A stretch of DNA of 19,428 nt from Chromera velia (GCA_018398765.1 JAHBMJ010001536.1:1-19428), one strand, 5' to 3'. Shown: positions 10,768 through 19,428, counted from the first letter of the stretch. Program-made: numbers and translations. Notes: a model not told the origin generated them from the sequence alone.

Positions 10768-12545
10768 TGAACCCTAGGGGGGTGTTGAGAACTGATGGAC
10801 GAAAGAGACCGTCAGCTCAGCAGATCAAAAAGCAGACAAAAGAGTTCAAAAGAGAGAGACAAAATGCGCACGTGTTTTTGGTGGTACTGCGCCCATACCT
10901 CTGCTAGGACGTCTCAATTGAGGCAACAACGAAGAAAGAAATCAGCCTTTTCTTTCCATAACCCCCCAACGCGCTGACCTTTCCCTCTCTGTTCATCACC
11001 GAGAAGGAATCCCCTTTTCGTATTACTCCTGTGAGATCAGCACAGAACCACGCAAGTGAGGGCATCAGCAGAGAAAGCACAATGAACAGTAAACGTGGAA
11101 ATGAAAGGGCTCCGTTGGACCGACAGTGGACCTCCCACACACCAGCTAGCTCTTGGAGCCAAACGTTGAACTGAAACCCTCTTTCCCCTCCTCTAACCAA
11201 CGGGCATCACGAAAAACAATTCTCTCTTTCATTGTTTTGTCGATCCATCCATCTGGTCGCTGGTTCTTGCCTTTTCTTCTTTTTCTGCTTTTCTCTTTTC
11301 TTTCTTCTGTCCTTCTTTGCATCTCCTCTTTTTCTCCCCTTTCGTACACCTACAAACATACATATACGCGCACACACAACTCAAAATCGGAACTGTGGGA
11401 CACAAGCAAAAAGCAGTCAGACAGACCAATAGAGAGACAATTAAGCGAATGAGCATGCGGACGCACCTGCGTAAACTTTACCCGTCACCGTGATTCCGAG
11501 CGTTGGGACCTGCAAGGAAGGAGGAGGAAGGGGAGCAAGAAGAGGACTCAGAGCGATATATGAGAAGAAAGATCTCATCATGGGTTCAGTAAATGAGGGC
11601 GTCTCACGGGAAAGAACAACAAAAGGACAAGCCTCCGTACCAGCAAACGTCAGAGTCGGATCTCGGGGGCGCACTTTGACATTGATGTCACCTGTTGCTT
11701 CTTCCTTCCCCCTTCCTCCCTCCCCTTCCTTGCTGCTGACGTTTTCGATGAGTGAGACGAGGAAGCTGAAGGGCGCCTCTACGTCGTTCTCTCCGGGGGG
11801 GGACACCTCATCAATCACCGTGTCTAAAAGAGGAAGCACGCCTGCATCGAAAGAAAAAAGAAAGCTCGTACAAGAGGAGCCGTTAGGACGAAAGTCTAAT
11901 CACGATCAAATCTTCGTGCCTTGTTGCCTCCACAATTTGCATTGCCCCCCGCTCGGGAACCCCTTCTGGGACACCCCATGCTCATTTTTTTGTTTAGCAT
12001 CACACAAGCTTCTTTTGGGTATGTGACAGATAAAGCACACATTCTTGTTTCCAATTTCCTGCATGCCGACGCATTGCGACAGGCTTCGAGGTCGGACAGA
12101 CCAACAGCGTCAAACAGTACGCACACACAAAAAAAGAGGAGGTCACTTAGGCTCCCCACCTGCAGCCTTGTCTGAGCCTTGGACTTCCTCCCAGCTCTTC
12201 ACTGCCCAACCTGCACACACAAGTGTATAAACAGAAAATCGCTGAAGAAAACAGCCTAGCTGCCTCCCACAAGGTCTGTCTCTCCTTCTCGATGCGAAAC
12301 AGGAGGGCAGGGTTTGCAGGATCAAATAAGGTATCGAAATCTTCTTGGACTTTCTCGACAGAGAGAAAAAAAGAAAATCTTTCCAGCTCAAAACCTGCCT
12401 GCAATACCTCAATGAAAAAAGTCCGAGCGACAATACGAACGACGCGGGAGATTGCCAAGCGCCTGGCCCAACGAGAGACAAAGATCTCACACAGGACGCG
12501 TACCTTGCATCCGGGCACATACACACACACACACACACACACACG

Positions 12546-12580
<35 letters not shown>

Positions 12581-13445
12581 GCGCGCGCACACACACACAC
12601 ACACACAGACCGACCCGCTTTGCCAGCCGCATAGATAGTTGGGTATCCCATCTGCTCGTCGGAGGCGTCCAGGTTGAGAAAGAGGTCAAAGATTTCGCTC
12701 TCAACTTCTCCTGGTGTTCTGCTGTCTGCGTGGACACACCAGCGAGAGTGGTGAGGGATGAGGGAAAGCAGGATGATTCTAGACGAGGCCAGGAAGCAAC
12801 TAGAGCGACACGGAGAGCTGGGGGATGACAGAGGGAGGGAAGGCAAAACATATTGGCTCATGCAAGTTGAGAGTGGATTTTCTCTTCTCTCTTTCTCTTT
12901 TTCCCTTTTCTTCTCCGCAGTGTAGAGGCTGACTTTCTCTATCGCACTTGTTGATGACCACAATGGGTTTGATCTGTGGGTTCTGCAGAAAGCAAACACA
13001 GGATGCAACACATCGCATTCAAAAGATCTCCAGGCGCCGAAATATGCACCCCAACACGGAGGGAGGGCGACAGACAAAGATGATATAAGGAGAAAAAAAC
13101 AAAGATGACACACGGAGAGAAAAACAGATCAAGACTGAATCGGAACAGAAGAAGAAGAAGAGAATCCGGTGACAAAAGACAAAAGTAAACACATAGAGAA
13201 AATCCATTCATCCTGAATCTCTCTGGACCCTCTCGGCCGATTCTTTCAAGCATTTCAGCCAAAACAAATCAACCCACCAGCAAAGCTTTTTGCAAGACAA
13301 ATTTTGTTTGTGTTTTTGGACCTTCTACAACATCCACCACCAGGCACACGCCATCAACCAACGACAAAATTCTCTCCACCTCCCCTCCAAAGTCGGCATG
13401 ACCCGGGGTGTCCACAATCTGCACACACACAGACAGATACACACA

Positions 13446-13494
<49 letters not shown>

Positions 13495-14082
13495 GGACTT
13501 GCGAAGGCAGCCGAGGGAGAAAGCAGAAAGGGGAAAAAGCCACGACATCAACCGGTTGACGGGAGAAGGCCAGGACAAACGAGCAGCCTTTCAGAAGCAG
13601 GGGGGGCAGGGGAGAGGATGCGAAGGACGCAGGGCGCCTTTGTGGACATGCACGCAGAGAGGATTTGTTTGCCGTCTCCTGGGAGCAGACAAGCAGCGTA
13701 TGAGCAAAGAGCTCCGAAGATGCGCACTTACATTCAAAATTTTCCCCTTGTACTCAATTCGTGTGACTTTTGACAAAATGGTGATTCCTCTCTCCTTTTC
13801 AAGAACATTTGAGTCCATCAGTCTTCCAGTGGCACCTTCAAGGCCCCCCCCTTGAGTTAGGAGCGCGTCGACCAGGGTGGTCTTCCCGTGGTCGACGTGC
13901 GCAATGATCGCGACATTTCGAATTTCGTTCGCCGAGACTGGAGGTGGGGGTTTTGCAAACATACGTACCGCTGTCCGCTGCCATGGTTGGCTTTTCCACG
14001 GTCGGGCGAAACGAACAGAGGAGAGGGCGTGACCGGAGACTGCAGAGAGACTGCTCGAGACTGCGTGCCTGAAGAAGGACAT
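5837..14082 (-). CDS. typA: TypA/BipA translational GTPase, organellar, 20 exons
   Basis: The gene encodes a 676-residue ribosome-binding GTPase of the EF-G-like TypA/BipA family, which acts in ribosome assembly and stress or cold adaptation. The G1 motif AHVDHGKTT is at 61-69, G2 RGITI at 98-102, G3 DTPGH at 120-124 and G4 NKCD at 175-178. G5 is weak (YAAGKAG, 212-218). Domain II follows at about 250-350. The SVNTSP motif is at 367-372, RGRGEL at 421-426, MRREGYE at 435-441 and [12 protein letters not shown] near 574-585. The C terminus has [11 protein letters not shown] and ends in TGA at 5837-5839. The first ~50 residues are Ser/Arg/Ala-rich without a hydrophobic core, which resembles a mitochondrial presequence more than a secondary-plastid leader. 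Bacterial BipA is about 600 residues; the leader and small insertions account for the excess. The exon map is a separate entry. The ankyrin gene is transcribed divergently upstream. Confidence 0.93.
5946..5973 (-). repeat. Hairpin abutting the intron 19 acceptor
   Basis: TGCATGGAT (5946-5954 on +) and ATCCATGCA (5965-5973) are exact 9-bp inverted arms with a 10-nt loop. The stem lies in the last bases of typA intron 19, next to the AG at 5945-5946. Confidence 0.6.
6823..6855. repeat. Competing hairpins in typA intron 18
   Basis: GCTTCTTC (6823-6830), GAAGAAGC (6833-6840) and ATGCTTCTT (6847-6855) alternate in orientation. The middle copy can pair with the left copy (8 bp, 2-nt gap) or, as AAGAAGCAT (6834-6842), with the right copy (9 bp, 4-nt loop). 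Confidence 0.6.
7358..7375 (-). other. typA: 18-nt microexon (typA exon 17)
   Basis: The intron 16 acceptor CTGCAG and a GTAATC donor bracket 18 nt, which give DQGSKF with split codons at both edges. Without it, phases still join (exon 16 ends in phase 1 and exon 18 starts with two bases), but six residues disappear. With it, spacing between the [14 protein letters not shown] block and RNGALIS is close to bacterial TypA. Its donor is the only one in the gene lacking G at +5. Confidence 0.6.
8920..8950. repeat. GA microsatellite in typA intron 11
   Basis: About fifteen GA units. In transcript sense this is a CT tract about 60-90 nt upstream of the exon 12 acceptor, so it could serve as an extended polypyrimidine tract. 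Confidence 0.85.
9848..10075. repeat. Compound CT/GA/CA array with tandem perfect hairpins
   Basis: It lies in typA intron 10. Two tandem copies of a unit of about 60-69 bp begin at 9875 and 9944. Each holds CGCTGCCTCTCTCTCTC and its exact reverse complement, giving 17-bp arms; the second copy (9944-9980) has only a TGT loop. CA then GA tracts follow to 10059. Confidence 0.85.
10737..10765. repeat. GA microsatellite in typA intron 8
   Basis: About fourteen GA units. In transcript sense it is a CT tract about 105-135 nt upstream of the exon 9 acceptor. Confidence 0.85.
12520..12608. repeat. CA/CG microsatellite touching the intron 4 donor
   Basis: A CA tract with CGCA and (CG)5 interruptions (about 12578-12588) occupies typA intron 4. 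In transcript sense the donor GTCGGTC is followed at once by (TG)n. Alternating purine-pyrimidine of this length, with a CG core, can adopt Z-DNA in principle. Confidence 0.9.
13427..13493. repeat. CA-GA microsatellite at the intron 1 acceptor
   Basis: In transcript sense the order is (CT)n, (TG)n, then TCTGTGTGTGTGCAG and exon 2. The repeat therefore occupies the place of the polypyrimidine tract of typA intron 1. Confidence 0.9.
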
Positions 14083-14691
14083 CGTGCACCAAAACAGCGA
14101 AGATCCCAGTCCAGTAAAAAAAGGGACAAAACAAAAGCACTGTCACTACCCCGTCTGAACTGCCGGACGATCGATTTCGGGAATGCTTAGCTACAAACGA
14201 TCGACTGTCGGAACGCTTTGGAGGCAGTGTACCGTAGGAGACGCGCTCGGAATGCGCGCGAGTTCCCGCACGTGCGCGGCGGCGCGATAGGAGCCCTCGA
14301 TCGGCAGCTCGCGGCGCCGCGGCCGGCCGCGGTCGGCAACAGAAATCGCGGCGCCGGCCGCCGCCCGGCGCGTATCCATCATACAATCCAGTGACCATAT
14401 GTTCTACGTTCTTCCTAGCTGATCGAGGAGATTGCACCAGACTTGGCAGACTTGCTCATCTGATATTCACGATTAGACCATTTGAATGTCATACCAAGCT
14501 TGAAGGCATTGGACGGCGTTGGAACGGTTCAGCACTTCCAACGGTTGTTCTTGATTTTACGAACCTCGTACTCGAATCGGATCCCTCTGGATTTGTTCAA
14601 GACAACCTCCGATCGAAGAATCATCCGCCTCTTCGCGATCTCCTTCACATCCAGAATAGGAGTTTGCATTGGTGATCGGCTTTACAGGAAT
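14083..14691. promoter_or_regulatory. Divergent promoter region, typA / ankyrin gene
   Basis: The 609 bases separate the start codons of typA (-) and the ankyrin gene (+). About 14218-14386 is a CpG-rich island containing the perfect 16-bp palindrome CCGCGGCCGGCCGCGG (14317-14332). No clear TATA sequence is seen on either side. From 14388 onward composition drops to average and several frames stay open on both strands up to the ankyrin ATG. The region may hold a 5' UTR or an old coding remnant. Confidence 0.5.
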
Positions 14692-16056
14692 ATGGAGAGC
14701 GGTGCCGAATTTCTTCTTTTGATGCTTCGAGACATCGAGACATTCGAGGAGACGGCAACTCGTCTGGTCAAGTCAGTGCGCAAGAAGAGGAAGCTCATCG
14801 CGAAGTTGGTCAGCGGCAATCAGCGCAGCCCTCCCACCAACTCCCCCACGTCTTCCCTGTCTCTTTCTGGGGAGGCTGTACAACTGCAAGTCCCACAAAG
14901 GGTCGTAGATGCTTGGACTGGGTTTCGTCCGGTCGTGGAGACGGCACTGGAAAGAGTCAGAAGGGAGGTGCACTCGAGGCTTGACCAAGTTGTGAGTCAT
15001 TTTTTCAATATCGATTTGTCTCCACTGTTTGACTCAGAAATTGGAAGAGTGATTCGCAGCTTCCAGGCTGTGAGCGCAGAGACTCTTGGTGAAGCAGTTG
15101 ACGTCTTCGCAAAGAGTGGAGGGGCACTTCAGGGGGGGGCAGACCTCTGTCTCCTTCTTCGTGTGGGTGCAGAGGTGGACGGATTGGTCGAGGGAAGGAC
15201 GGCTCTGATGAGGGCCGTGAAAGGAGGCTGTGTGCCTGCAGTGAGGGTGCTGGTGGGAGCGGGGGCATCTCTGGAGATTCGGAGCGGAGAAGCACGATTT
15301 GAGGGCTTCACTGCTCTTCACCATGCTTGCTACGAGAGTCAGCCAAAGACTGTCACGTTTCTTGTTGATGCAGGAGCAGATGTGCGTGCTTTGGACGACA
15401 ACCAACGCACGCCGCTTGCCTGTGCAGCCTTCAGGGGCCCCTTGGAACTTCTCCCGTCTCTAATCTCAAGAGGAGCGGACCCCCAGGCGAGGACCAGAGT
15501 GGGCACCACGTTACTTCACCAAGCGGCTGCTGGTGGACACAGCGACATCACCCATTTCCTCCTTGATCTGGAGGACGGGCTCGGGGTGAACGTGGGAGAC
15601 CGGTACGGATTCACGCCCCTCCACGCCACAGTACATGTGCATGAAGGGGAAGGGGGGGATCACTCCCAGGTGGTAGAGACCCTATTGAATCGAGGAGCAG
15701 ACATTAATGCCAGGACTGCTGGAGGCGATACGACGCTTATCCTCGCGGCTTTTCGGGGTTGTGTGAAGGTTGCAGAATTGCTTGTTCAAAGGGGTGCAGA
15801 TGTTCATGCAAGAGACAGTCAAGGCATGACGGCCTTGCATCACACAGTGTTGCACAGCTGCGATGAAATGGGTCTGCCTCTTCATTTCGATGTGGAGAAA
15901 AAAATCAGTATTGCACAAGTGCTTGTCGCATCAGGAGGAGCGGCGGCTGTGGTAGCTAAAGACTCCAGCGGTCGCACAGCAGTTCAGCTAGCACAAGTGC
16001 GACTGGCAGAAGAATCGTCGCTTCGAAAGTTTCTTGAGGGGTTGGGGGAGGGGTGA
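14692..16056 (+). CDS. Ankyrin-repeat protein, uninterrupted
   Basis: The protein has 454 residues from the first in-frame ATG (14692); the frame is open upstream to 14482 but only from a TTG, so the ATG is preferred. Residues 1-45 are helical with a basic patch (VRKKRKLIAKL, 29-39). Residues 46-62 are a Ser/Pro/Thr linker, and 70-160 are helical without a known domain. Seven to eight ankyrin repeats fill about 165-447: GRTALMRAV, GFTALHHAC, QRTPLACAAF, GTTLLHQAA, GFTPLHATV, GDTTLILAA, GMTALHHTV and a degenerate GRTAVQLAQ. Several end in GAD or GAS turns. Insertions lengthen repeats five and seven. Ankyrin repeats mediate protein-protein binding, and no catalytic domain, signal peptide or membrane segment accompanies them. 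The partner and role are unknown. It is intronless and divergent from typA. Confidence 0.9.
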   Translation: MESGAEFLLLMLRDIETFEETATRLVKSVRKKRKLIAKLVSGNQRSPPTNSPTSSLSLSGEAVQLQVPQRVVDAWTGFRPVVETALERVRREVHSRLDQVVSHFFNIDLSPLFDSEIGRVIRSFQAVSAETLGEAVDVFAKSGGALQGGADLCLLLRVGAEVDGLVEGRTALMRAVKGGCVPAVRVLVGAGASLEIRSGEARFEGFTALHHACYESQPKTVTFLVDAGADVRALDDNQRTPLACAAFRGPLELLPSLISRGADPQARTRVGTTLLHQAAAGGHSDITHFLLDLEDGLGVNVGDRYGFTPLHATVHVHEGEGGDHSQVVETLLNRGADINARTAGGDTTLILAAFRGCVKVAELLVQRGADVHARDSQGMTALHHTVLHSCDEMGLPLHFDVEKKISIAQVLVASGGAAAVVAKDSSGRTAVQLAQVRLAEESSLRKFLEGLGEG

Positions 16057-17467
16057 TTTCTACGTTATTCTACGTCACATTCTGTGCATGAGTGACATTG
16101 TCGAACTCTCGGGCCGGGGTGTCTTAGTAGTCGGGCGTCTGGTGGCTCATTGGTAAGAAATTGGAATAAGGAAAGAACCGTAAAATCGATCTGTAACTCT
16201 CAAAATTTATGATGTAGATAAACATTTCTTGTGAGCTGATCGCTAGGCTAATCTAGTTTAACTCACTTAGTTTAAAGTTCAATTCTTTTATGCTCGCTCT
16301 TATCCAGCTTATCATTTCTTATACAGGCACGTATGTATGGTATGAGTTGGCTTACGCACTCAGATTTAGTTGATCGATGCGCCCAAACTTTGGACTAGCT
16401 TAATCGCACCTACGCGCGCTCAGTACAAAAAACTGAGCTTTCTGAGATATATGACTCTGACATCTAATTAATATCTAGAATTTAGAATGCAGGATACCCC
16501 CTTTGGAAGTATACCGAGGCCTTGAAGATCGAGAGTGGCTCAATCCGATGCGTACATCATAGTTGAAGTTGAAACTCTTGAGACGGGATTTTTGTCTGAA
16601 GTTTGGTATCTGCAAACCGAATTCAGTGAATTCTGCTAACTCGAAAATAATATACATGAATCGCGGTGGAGATGAGATGCCCCGACGGATGGATGGAACG
16701 CATGGGCCATGGCTTGTATGTATACACTAGCATGCACGTAAATCTTTTTATTCTAAAAATTTAAATACTCACTATTTATTTATCATACACTTATGAGTAC
16801 CAGCTACGTGACCGGCAATGGCCCGGCATCCTGAAACGTGAGAAGGCAGAAGTTCTGTGAGCAGGGTCAGGGCATAACAAATAAGCACCCCTTGCTTACT
16901 GCACTCCCGCTGGGTCGCATTCCCAAAAAAATCTAGGGATCTCTTGCATGCCCTATGTATTGATCGATGAATAGCTGCAACCACTGATAGAATTAGATAG
17001 AATAGAGGATGAATTAGCATGAATAAAATAATGCTAGCTTGCATTCTCTTTGAATCAGAATCCTTATGTAAGCACCTAAAAACAATCTCACTCAATCTAG
17101 TCTCTCTAGAGGGACGAAATTCAATCTATTCTAGTTTGGCATGACTCACATATATGAAAAGGTATTTCCAAGTATGTAAAGTTGATTGGAACACTGCCTG
17201 AATCTTTGTTATTCAAAGGGACTCTTTTTACGCGCGGGCGGCGCGGGCTCAGGAGGTAATACCCGGCGTCTGCGGGGCCCTGACGCAAGCACTGGTCTCT
17301 CGGCTCCCTCGTCGCCACGCGAGTCGTCGGATCTCGTGTTTCGAAGCTTACACCTGAATCAATATACAGGAGGCTTGGAACAAGAGAGCTGGAAATCAAA
17401 CTGATTGCCAGTTGGCAGGGTGACTCTGTCCTCTCGAATTTTTCTGTCGGATGCACAAGTTTCATCG
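16057..17467. other. Intergenic region, AT-rich then GC-rich
   Basis: About 16150-16660 and 16730-17130 are AT-rich with no supported gene. TGGCTCATTGG at 16143-16153 matches an RNA polymerase III A box, and GTTCAATTC near 16278 resembles a B box. They are about 130 nt apart with no cloverleaf, so no tRNA is called. About 17230-17335 is GC-rich (GCGCGGGCGGCGCGGG) and may be the promoter-proximal island of the NYN gene. A 149-codon open frame on the minus strand (17121-17570) has no family signature. Confidence 0.45.
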
Positions 17468-17948
17468 ATGGGGTCTGTTGCTTCGCCTGCCGTCTCCGTC
17501 TCTGTCTCAGCTTCTGTCCCTCCAAAATTGGCGATGCGGCATAGGCTCTCTTTGCTGATAAGGCTGGCATTTTTCTGCTGTCTTTGTGCTAGCTGTGGTC
17601 CGTGGGGGGCTCTCGCTTTTCATGTTCACCCCTCTCAAGACTCTGATACAATACGGAGACGGGAAGGGCGGCATGGAGGGGAAGGTGTAGTTGTCAGGCT
17701 GGCAAAAAGGGGGGGCTCAAATCCGTCAAAGACAGCTGTCTCGTTCACAGAGGAAGAGAAGTCCACCAAGCAACCAATAGAACCGTCAGAAAGGCGGTCC
17801 CCTCAAGCTCCCTTTCGGGTCCGTCTTTCATATTTGCGTACGTTCGGGCGTGTTGCCGCGCTTCGCGTTTTCTTCTTTCTTTTGACGATTGCCCTCTCTG
17901 TCACCTCTCTCTGCTTCAATGTCTGACATACCCTCTCCTGTCTCCGGT

Positions 17949-18007
<59 letters not shown>

Positions 18008-18949
18008 TGTGTGTCTGCAGTGGGCAATGCTGATCGATGCCGACAACGTGCTTCCCTCCCACATCCCCGGAATCTTCCTACATGCCCAGCAATTTGGAAC
18101 CATCTACTACGGAATGTTCGTCCTGTCTGTATACAAACTTTCGTAAGCACAGGAAGAAAATATGAATCATTTACGAAATCCTTCCATCCACCTGTGAAAG
18201 GACATGTACTGACAGTCAAGACCTTTTCTCTCTTGTAGTAATCTCCGGTTGCCTGACACGCTTTCTGCTGCTGAACAGCCCTTGTGTCCCCCCGTTCGCT
18301 TCCTCCCCCGTCTTGTCTGTCTGTTCCCGCTTCACGAACGTCTTGCTTTTTTCTCGTTTCTTTTGCCCCTGAATTAACCCCCCACACCCACAACAAACGA
18401 AAGCCACCTCCATGACCCCGCAAGTCTGTGTTTGTGGTCTCCCGTTGCTTTCCTCTTTCCACAACCTCAGCTGGTTTTTTTTTTTTCGCTTCCTTCGCGT
18501 TTTCTCTCTGTCTGCCTGCTGCCTGCCTGCCTCTGCCTGTCTGTCTGCCTGTCTGATCACGTGAAAGTCTGTCGGGAGGTGGAGAGGCAAGGGGCGCTTA
18601 ACCCTCAGCTTTCGGGCCCCCTGCCCACGCTGTTTGATTGTTGGTGCTGTTCTTTTGTCTTTGTTCTTTCTGTCTTTTGTCTGTTGTGTTCATGAAGAAA
18701 AGGAGGGAGAAGAAGAAACATATAGTCTGTCTGCTAGCTGGCTACGCGATTGACCTTTCACACTTGCTTTGACGAGCTGGTTGCGTGTATTCAAGATCGA
18801 TTGCACGCGTTCAATGGATATATAATATCAAGGATGCGTGCAGCGTCGCAGGGAACAGCTACTCTTTGAGGCACCGAAACATCTTCCAGACTCTGTGCAA
18901 GGAGCATAACTTTGTCGAGCACAAACTCAAGAGCAACATAAGTCTGTCC
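17468..18949 (+). CDS. Probable NYN-domain (PIN-like) protein with secretory/membrane leader, 5' part
   Basis: Proposed exons are 17468-17920, 18021-18115 and 18844-18949; the 3' end was not found. Exon 1 (151 residues) starts at the first ATG; ATG 17534 is an alternative. Residues 23-50 look like a signal peptide (MRHRLSLLIRLAFFCC, then GALA before Phe51). A basic, disordered stretch follows, and residues 132-150 (LRVFFFLLTIALSVTSLCF) form a likely membrane helix. Exon 2 reads WAMLIDADNV, then IPGIFLHAQQFGTIYYG: the first strand and helix of NYN domains, where the LIDADN Asp residues bind metal for RNA cleavage. Exon 3 continues VAGNSYSLRHRNIFQTL, like the YGN-x-W region of the family. Donors GTCTGA and GTTCGT are inferred from frame, and the exon 1 end could instead be the GTCACC at 17900. 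The domain call for exon 2 is fairly firm; exon 3 is less so. Confidence 0.6.
17951..18014. repeat. CT-GT microsatellite before the NYN exon
   Basis: (CT)n followed by (GT)n ends in CTGCAG at the exon 2 acceptor of the NYN gene. The arrangement is the same as in typA intron 1 read in transcript sense. Confidence 0.9.
18116..18843 (+). other. Proposed NYN-gene intron, pyrimidine-rich
   Basis: This 728-base stretch has no supported exon. About 18240-18560 is strongly pyrimidine-rich on the + strand and contains CTGT/CTGC tetranucleotide repeats (about 18508-18556) and a T run at 18474-18486. A GTAAGC at 18144 is an alternative, better donor for exon 2 and would add ten residues in the same phase. 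Confidence 0.4.
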
Positions 18950-19413
18950 GTAGGGATACATGCATGTGCAGTTGGAGTTTGGGTGGAAGACGGGACAGGG
19001 TGTAGCTTGTAAGAGAGGAAAAGCTCAGTGTAGTTGCGTATGAGAATGAGGAAGCTCAAATGAATAATTCATTTTTTCTGTCGACACCAAGCGCCTCACT
19101 GCTGGATGGATGACGGAAATCATCCAGGAGACAGAATGAGTTTCTTTTGTTTGGTAAAGGTCTCATTTTTCGCCTGTGAGCAAAATCATCCGTCTCTCAT
19201 CTAGGGGGGTTGGTTTCCAAACGCATGCACTCTCCCAAATTATGGGTAGCTGTGGGTGCGCCAAGTCACACCCGATAGTGCTTTTCTTTTCGTCCCTCTC
19301 GCGTTTTCGCCAACCTTCTGTGGGCCCCCTGTCTTTTCCTGTTTGGATGATGTCCTTCCTCATCTGTCTCTGTGTGTGTCTTTCTTTGCGTCTGACTCTC
19401 TGCATTTCGTTCT
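18950..19413. other. Unassigned 3' stretch
   Basis: It follows the last proposed NYN exon. If no intron starts at GTAGGG (18950), the frame runs to TAA at 19010-19012 and would truncate the domain. No convincing further exon was recognised. TGGATGGATGACGGAAATCATCCA at about 19103-19126 contains short inverted arms. Confidence 0.35.
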
Positions 19414-19428
19414 CCCCCCCCCCCCCCC
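19414..19428. repeat. Terminal C homopolymer
   Basis: Fifteen C residues close the window. Such a run at an edge suggests an assembly or sequencing limit. Confidence 0.9.

Larger units (their letters stand above)
5837..14082 (-). other. typA: Exon map of typA (20 exons, 19 introns)
   Basis: Exons in transcript order: 14082-13732, 13418-13278, 12982-12934, 12725-12615, 12210-12160, 11841-11741, 11509-11467, 11028-10979, 10631-10550, 10266-10085, 9563-9468, 8860-8833, 8522-8485, 8183-8133, 7999-7851, 7584-7520, 7375-7358, 7174-7100, 6481-6240, 5944-5837. They sum to 2,031 nt, divisible by three. Every intron ends in AG. Donors 1-19: GTAAGT, GTGGGT, GTCAGC, GTCGGT, GTGGGG, GTCAGC, GTGCGT, GTCAGC, GTGAGT, GTCAGT, GTCGGT, GTCAGT, GTAAGT, GTCGGT, GTTGGT, GTTAGT, GTAATC, GTCGGT, GTCAGT. 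Junctions were fixed by keeping frame and matching bacterial TypA spacing. The least certain are the exon 6 end, exon 17 and the long intron 11. Confidence 0.82.

Noticed and set aside
11585-11740. Longer exon 6 ending in PTLTFAG before GTACGG
   Set aside because: The resulting phase does not join exon 7 in frame, and the shorter exon gives gap-free spacing with bacterial TypA.
14529-14669. 46-codon antisense frame starting MQTPILDVKEIAKRR
   Set aside because: It has a protein-like composition, but it is short, matches no family I know and lies in a stretch where several frames are open. A decayed coding fragment is possible but unsupported.
14482-14691. N-terminal extension of the ankyrin protein by 70 residues
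   Set aside because: It would start at TTG. The first ATG in the frame is 14692, and the extension shows no conserved feature.
16143-16286. tRNA or tRNA-derived element from A-box and B-box matches
   Set aside because: The boxes are about 130 nt apart and no acceptor stem or cloverleaf can be drawn.
17121-17570. 149-codon minus-strand frame
   Set aside because: No family signature, and it overlaps the leader exon of the NYN gene on the other strand.
1-19428. CRISPR array, operon, phage or integrated virus
   Set aside because: The repeats are microsatellites without unique spacers, the genes carry spliceosomal introns, and no viral or transposase protein was recognised.

Overview
The window looks like nuclear DNA of an intron-rich unicellular eukaryote. 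Three things point there: one bacterial-type organellar GTPase gene is cut into 20 exons, CA/CT/GT microsatellites are abundant, and sharp AT-rich islands lie between genes. A photosynthetic alveolate such as a chromerid is my best guess. It rests on overall style and on the leader of the last gene, not on a marker gene. The window starts inside a CA repeat and ends in a run of C, so it may be a whole contig that broke at simple repeats.

Layout: 1-182 is a CA/TACA microsatellite. 926-1840 (-) is an uninterrupted classical short-chain dehydrogenase. 3136-4566 (+) is an uninterrupted 476-residue protein I do not recognise. 5837-14082 (-) is TypA/BipA, reconstructed here as 20 exons (2,031 nt, 676 residues) in which every junction keeps frame. 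14692-16056 (+) is an uninterrupted ankyrin-repeat protein that diverges from typA across a GC-rich shared promoter region. 17468 onward (+) is the 5' part of a gene with a signal-peptide-like leader, a membrane segment and a probable NYN (PIN-like) nuclease domain; its 3' end was not found.

The genes do not form a pathway or operon. The only relation the context supports is the divergent typA/ankyrin pair. The most unusual signal is in splicing: 10 of the 19 typA introns begin with GTC (GTCAGC, GTCAGT, GTCGGT) instead of GTA or GTG, and the first intron of the NYN gene seems to do the same. typA also has an 18-nt microexon and a stop-free intron whose length is a multiple of three. Several introns carry long CT/GT tracts that touch splice sites. 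These observations come from reading the sequence and from family knowledge; no transcript data or database search was available.
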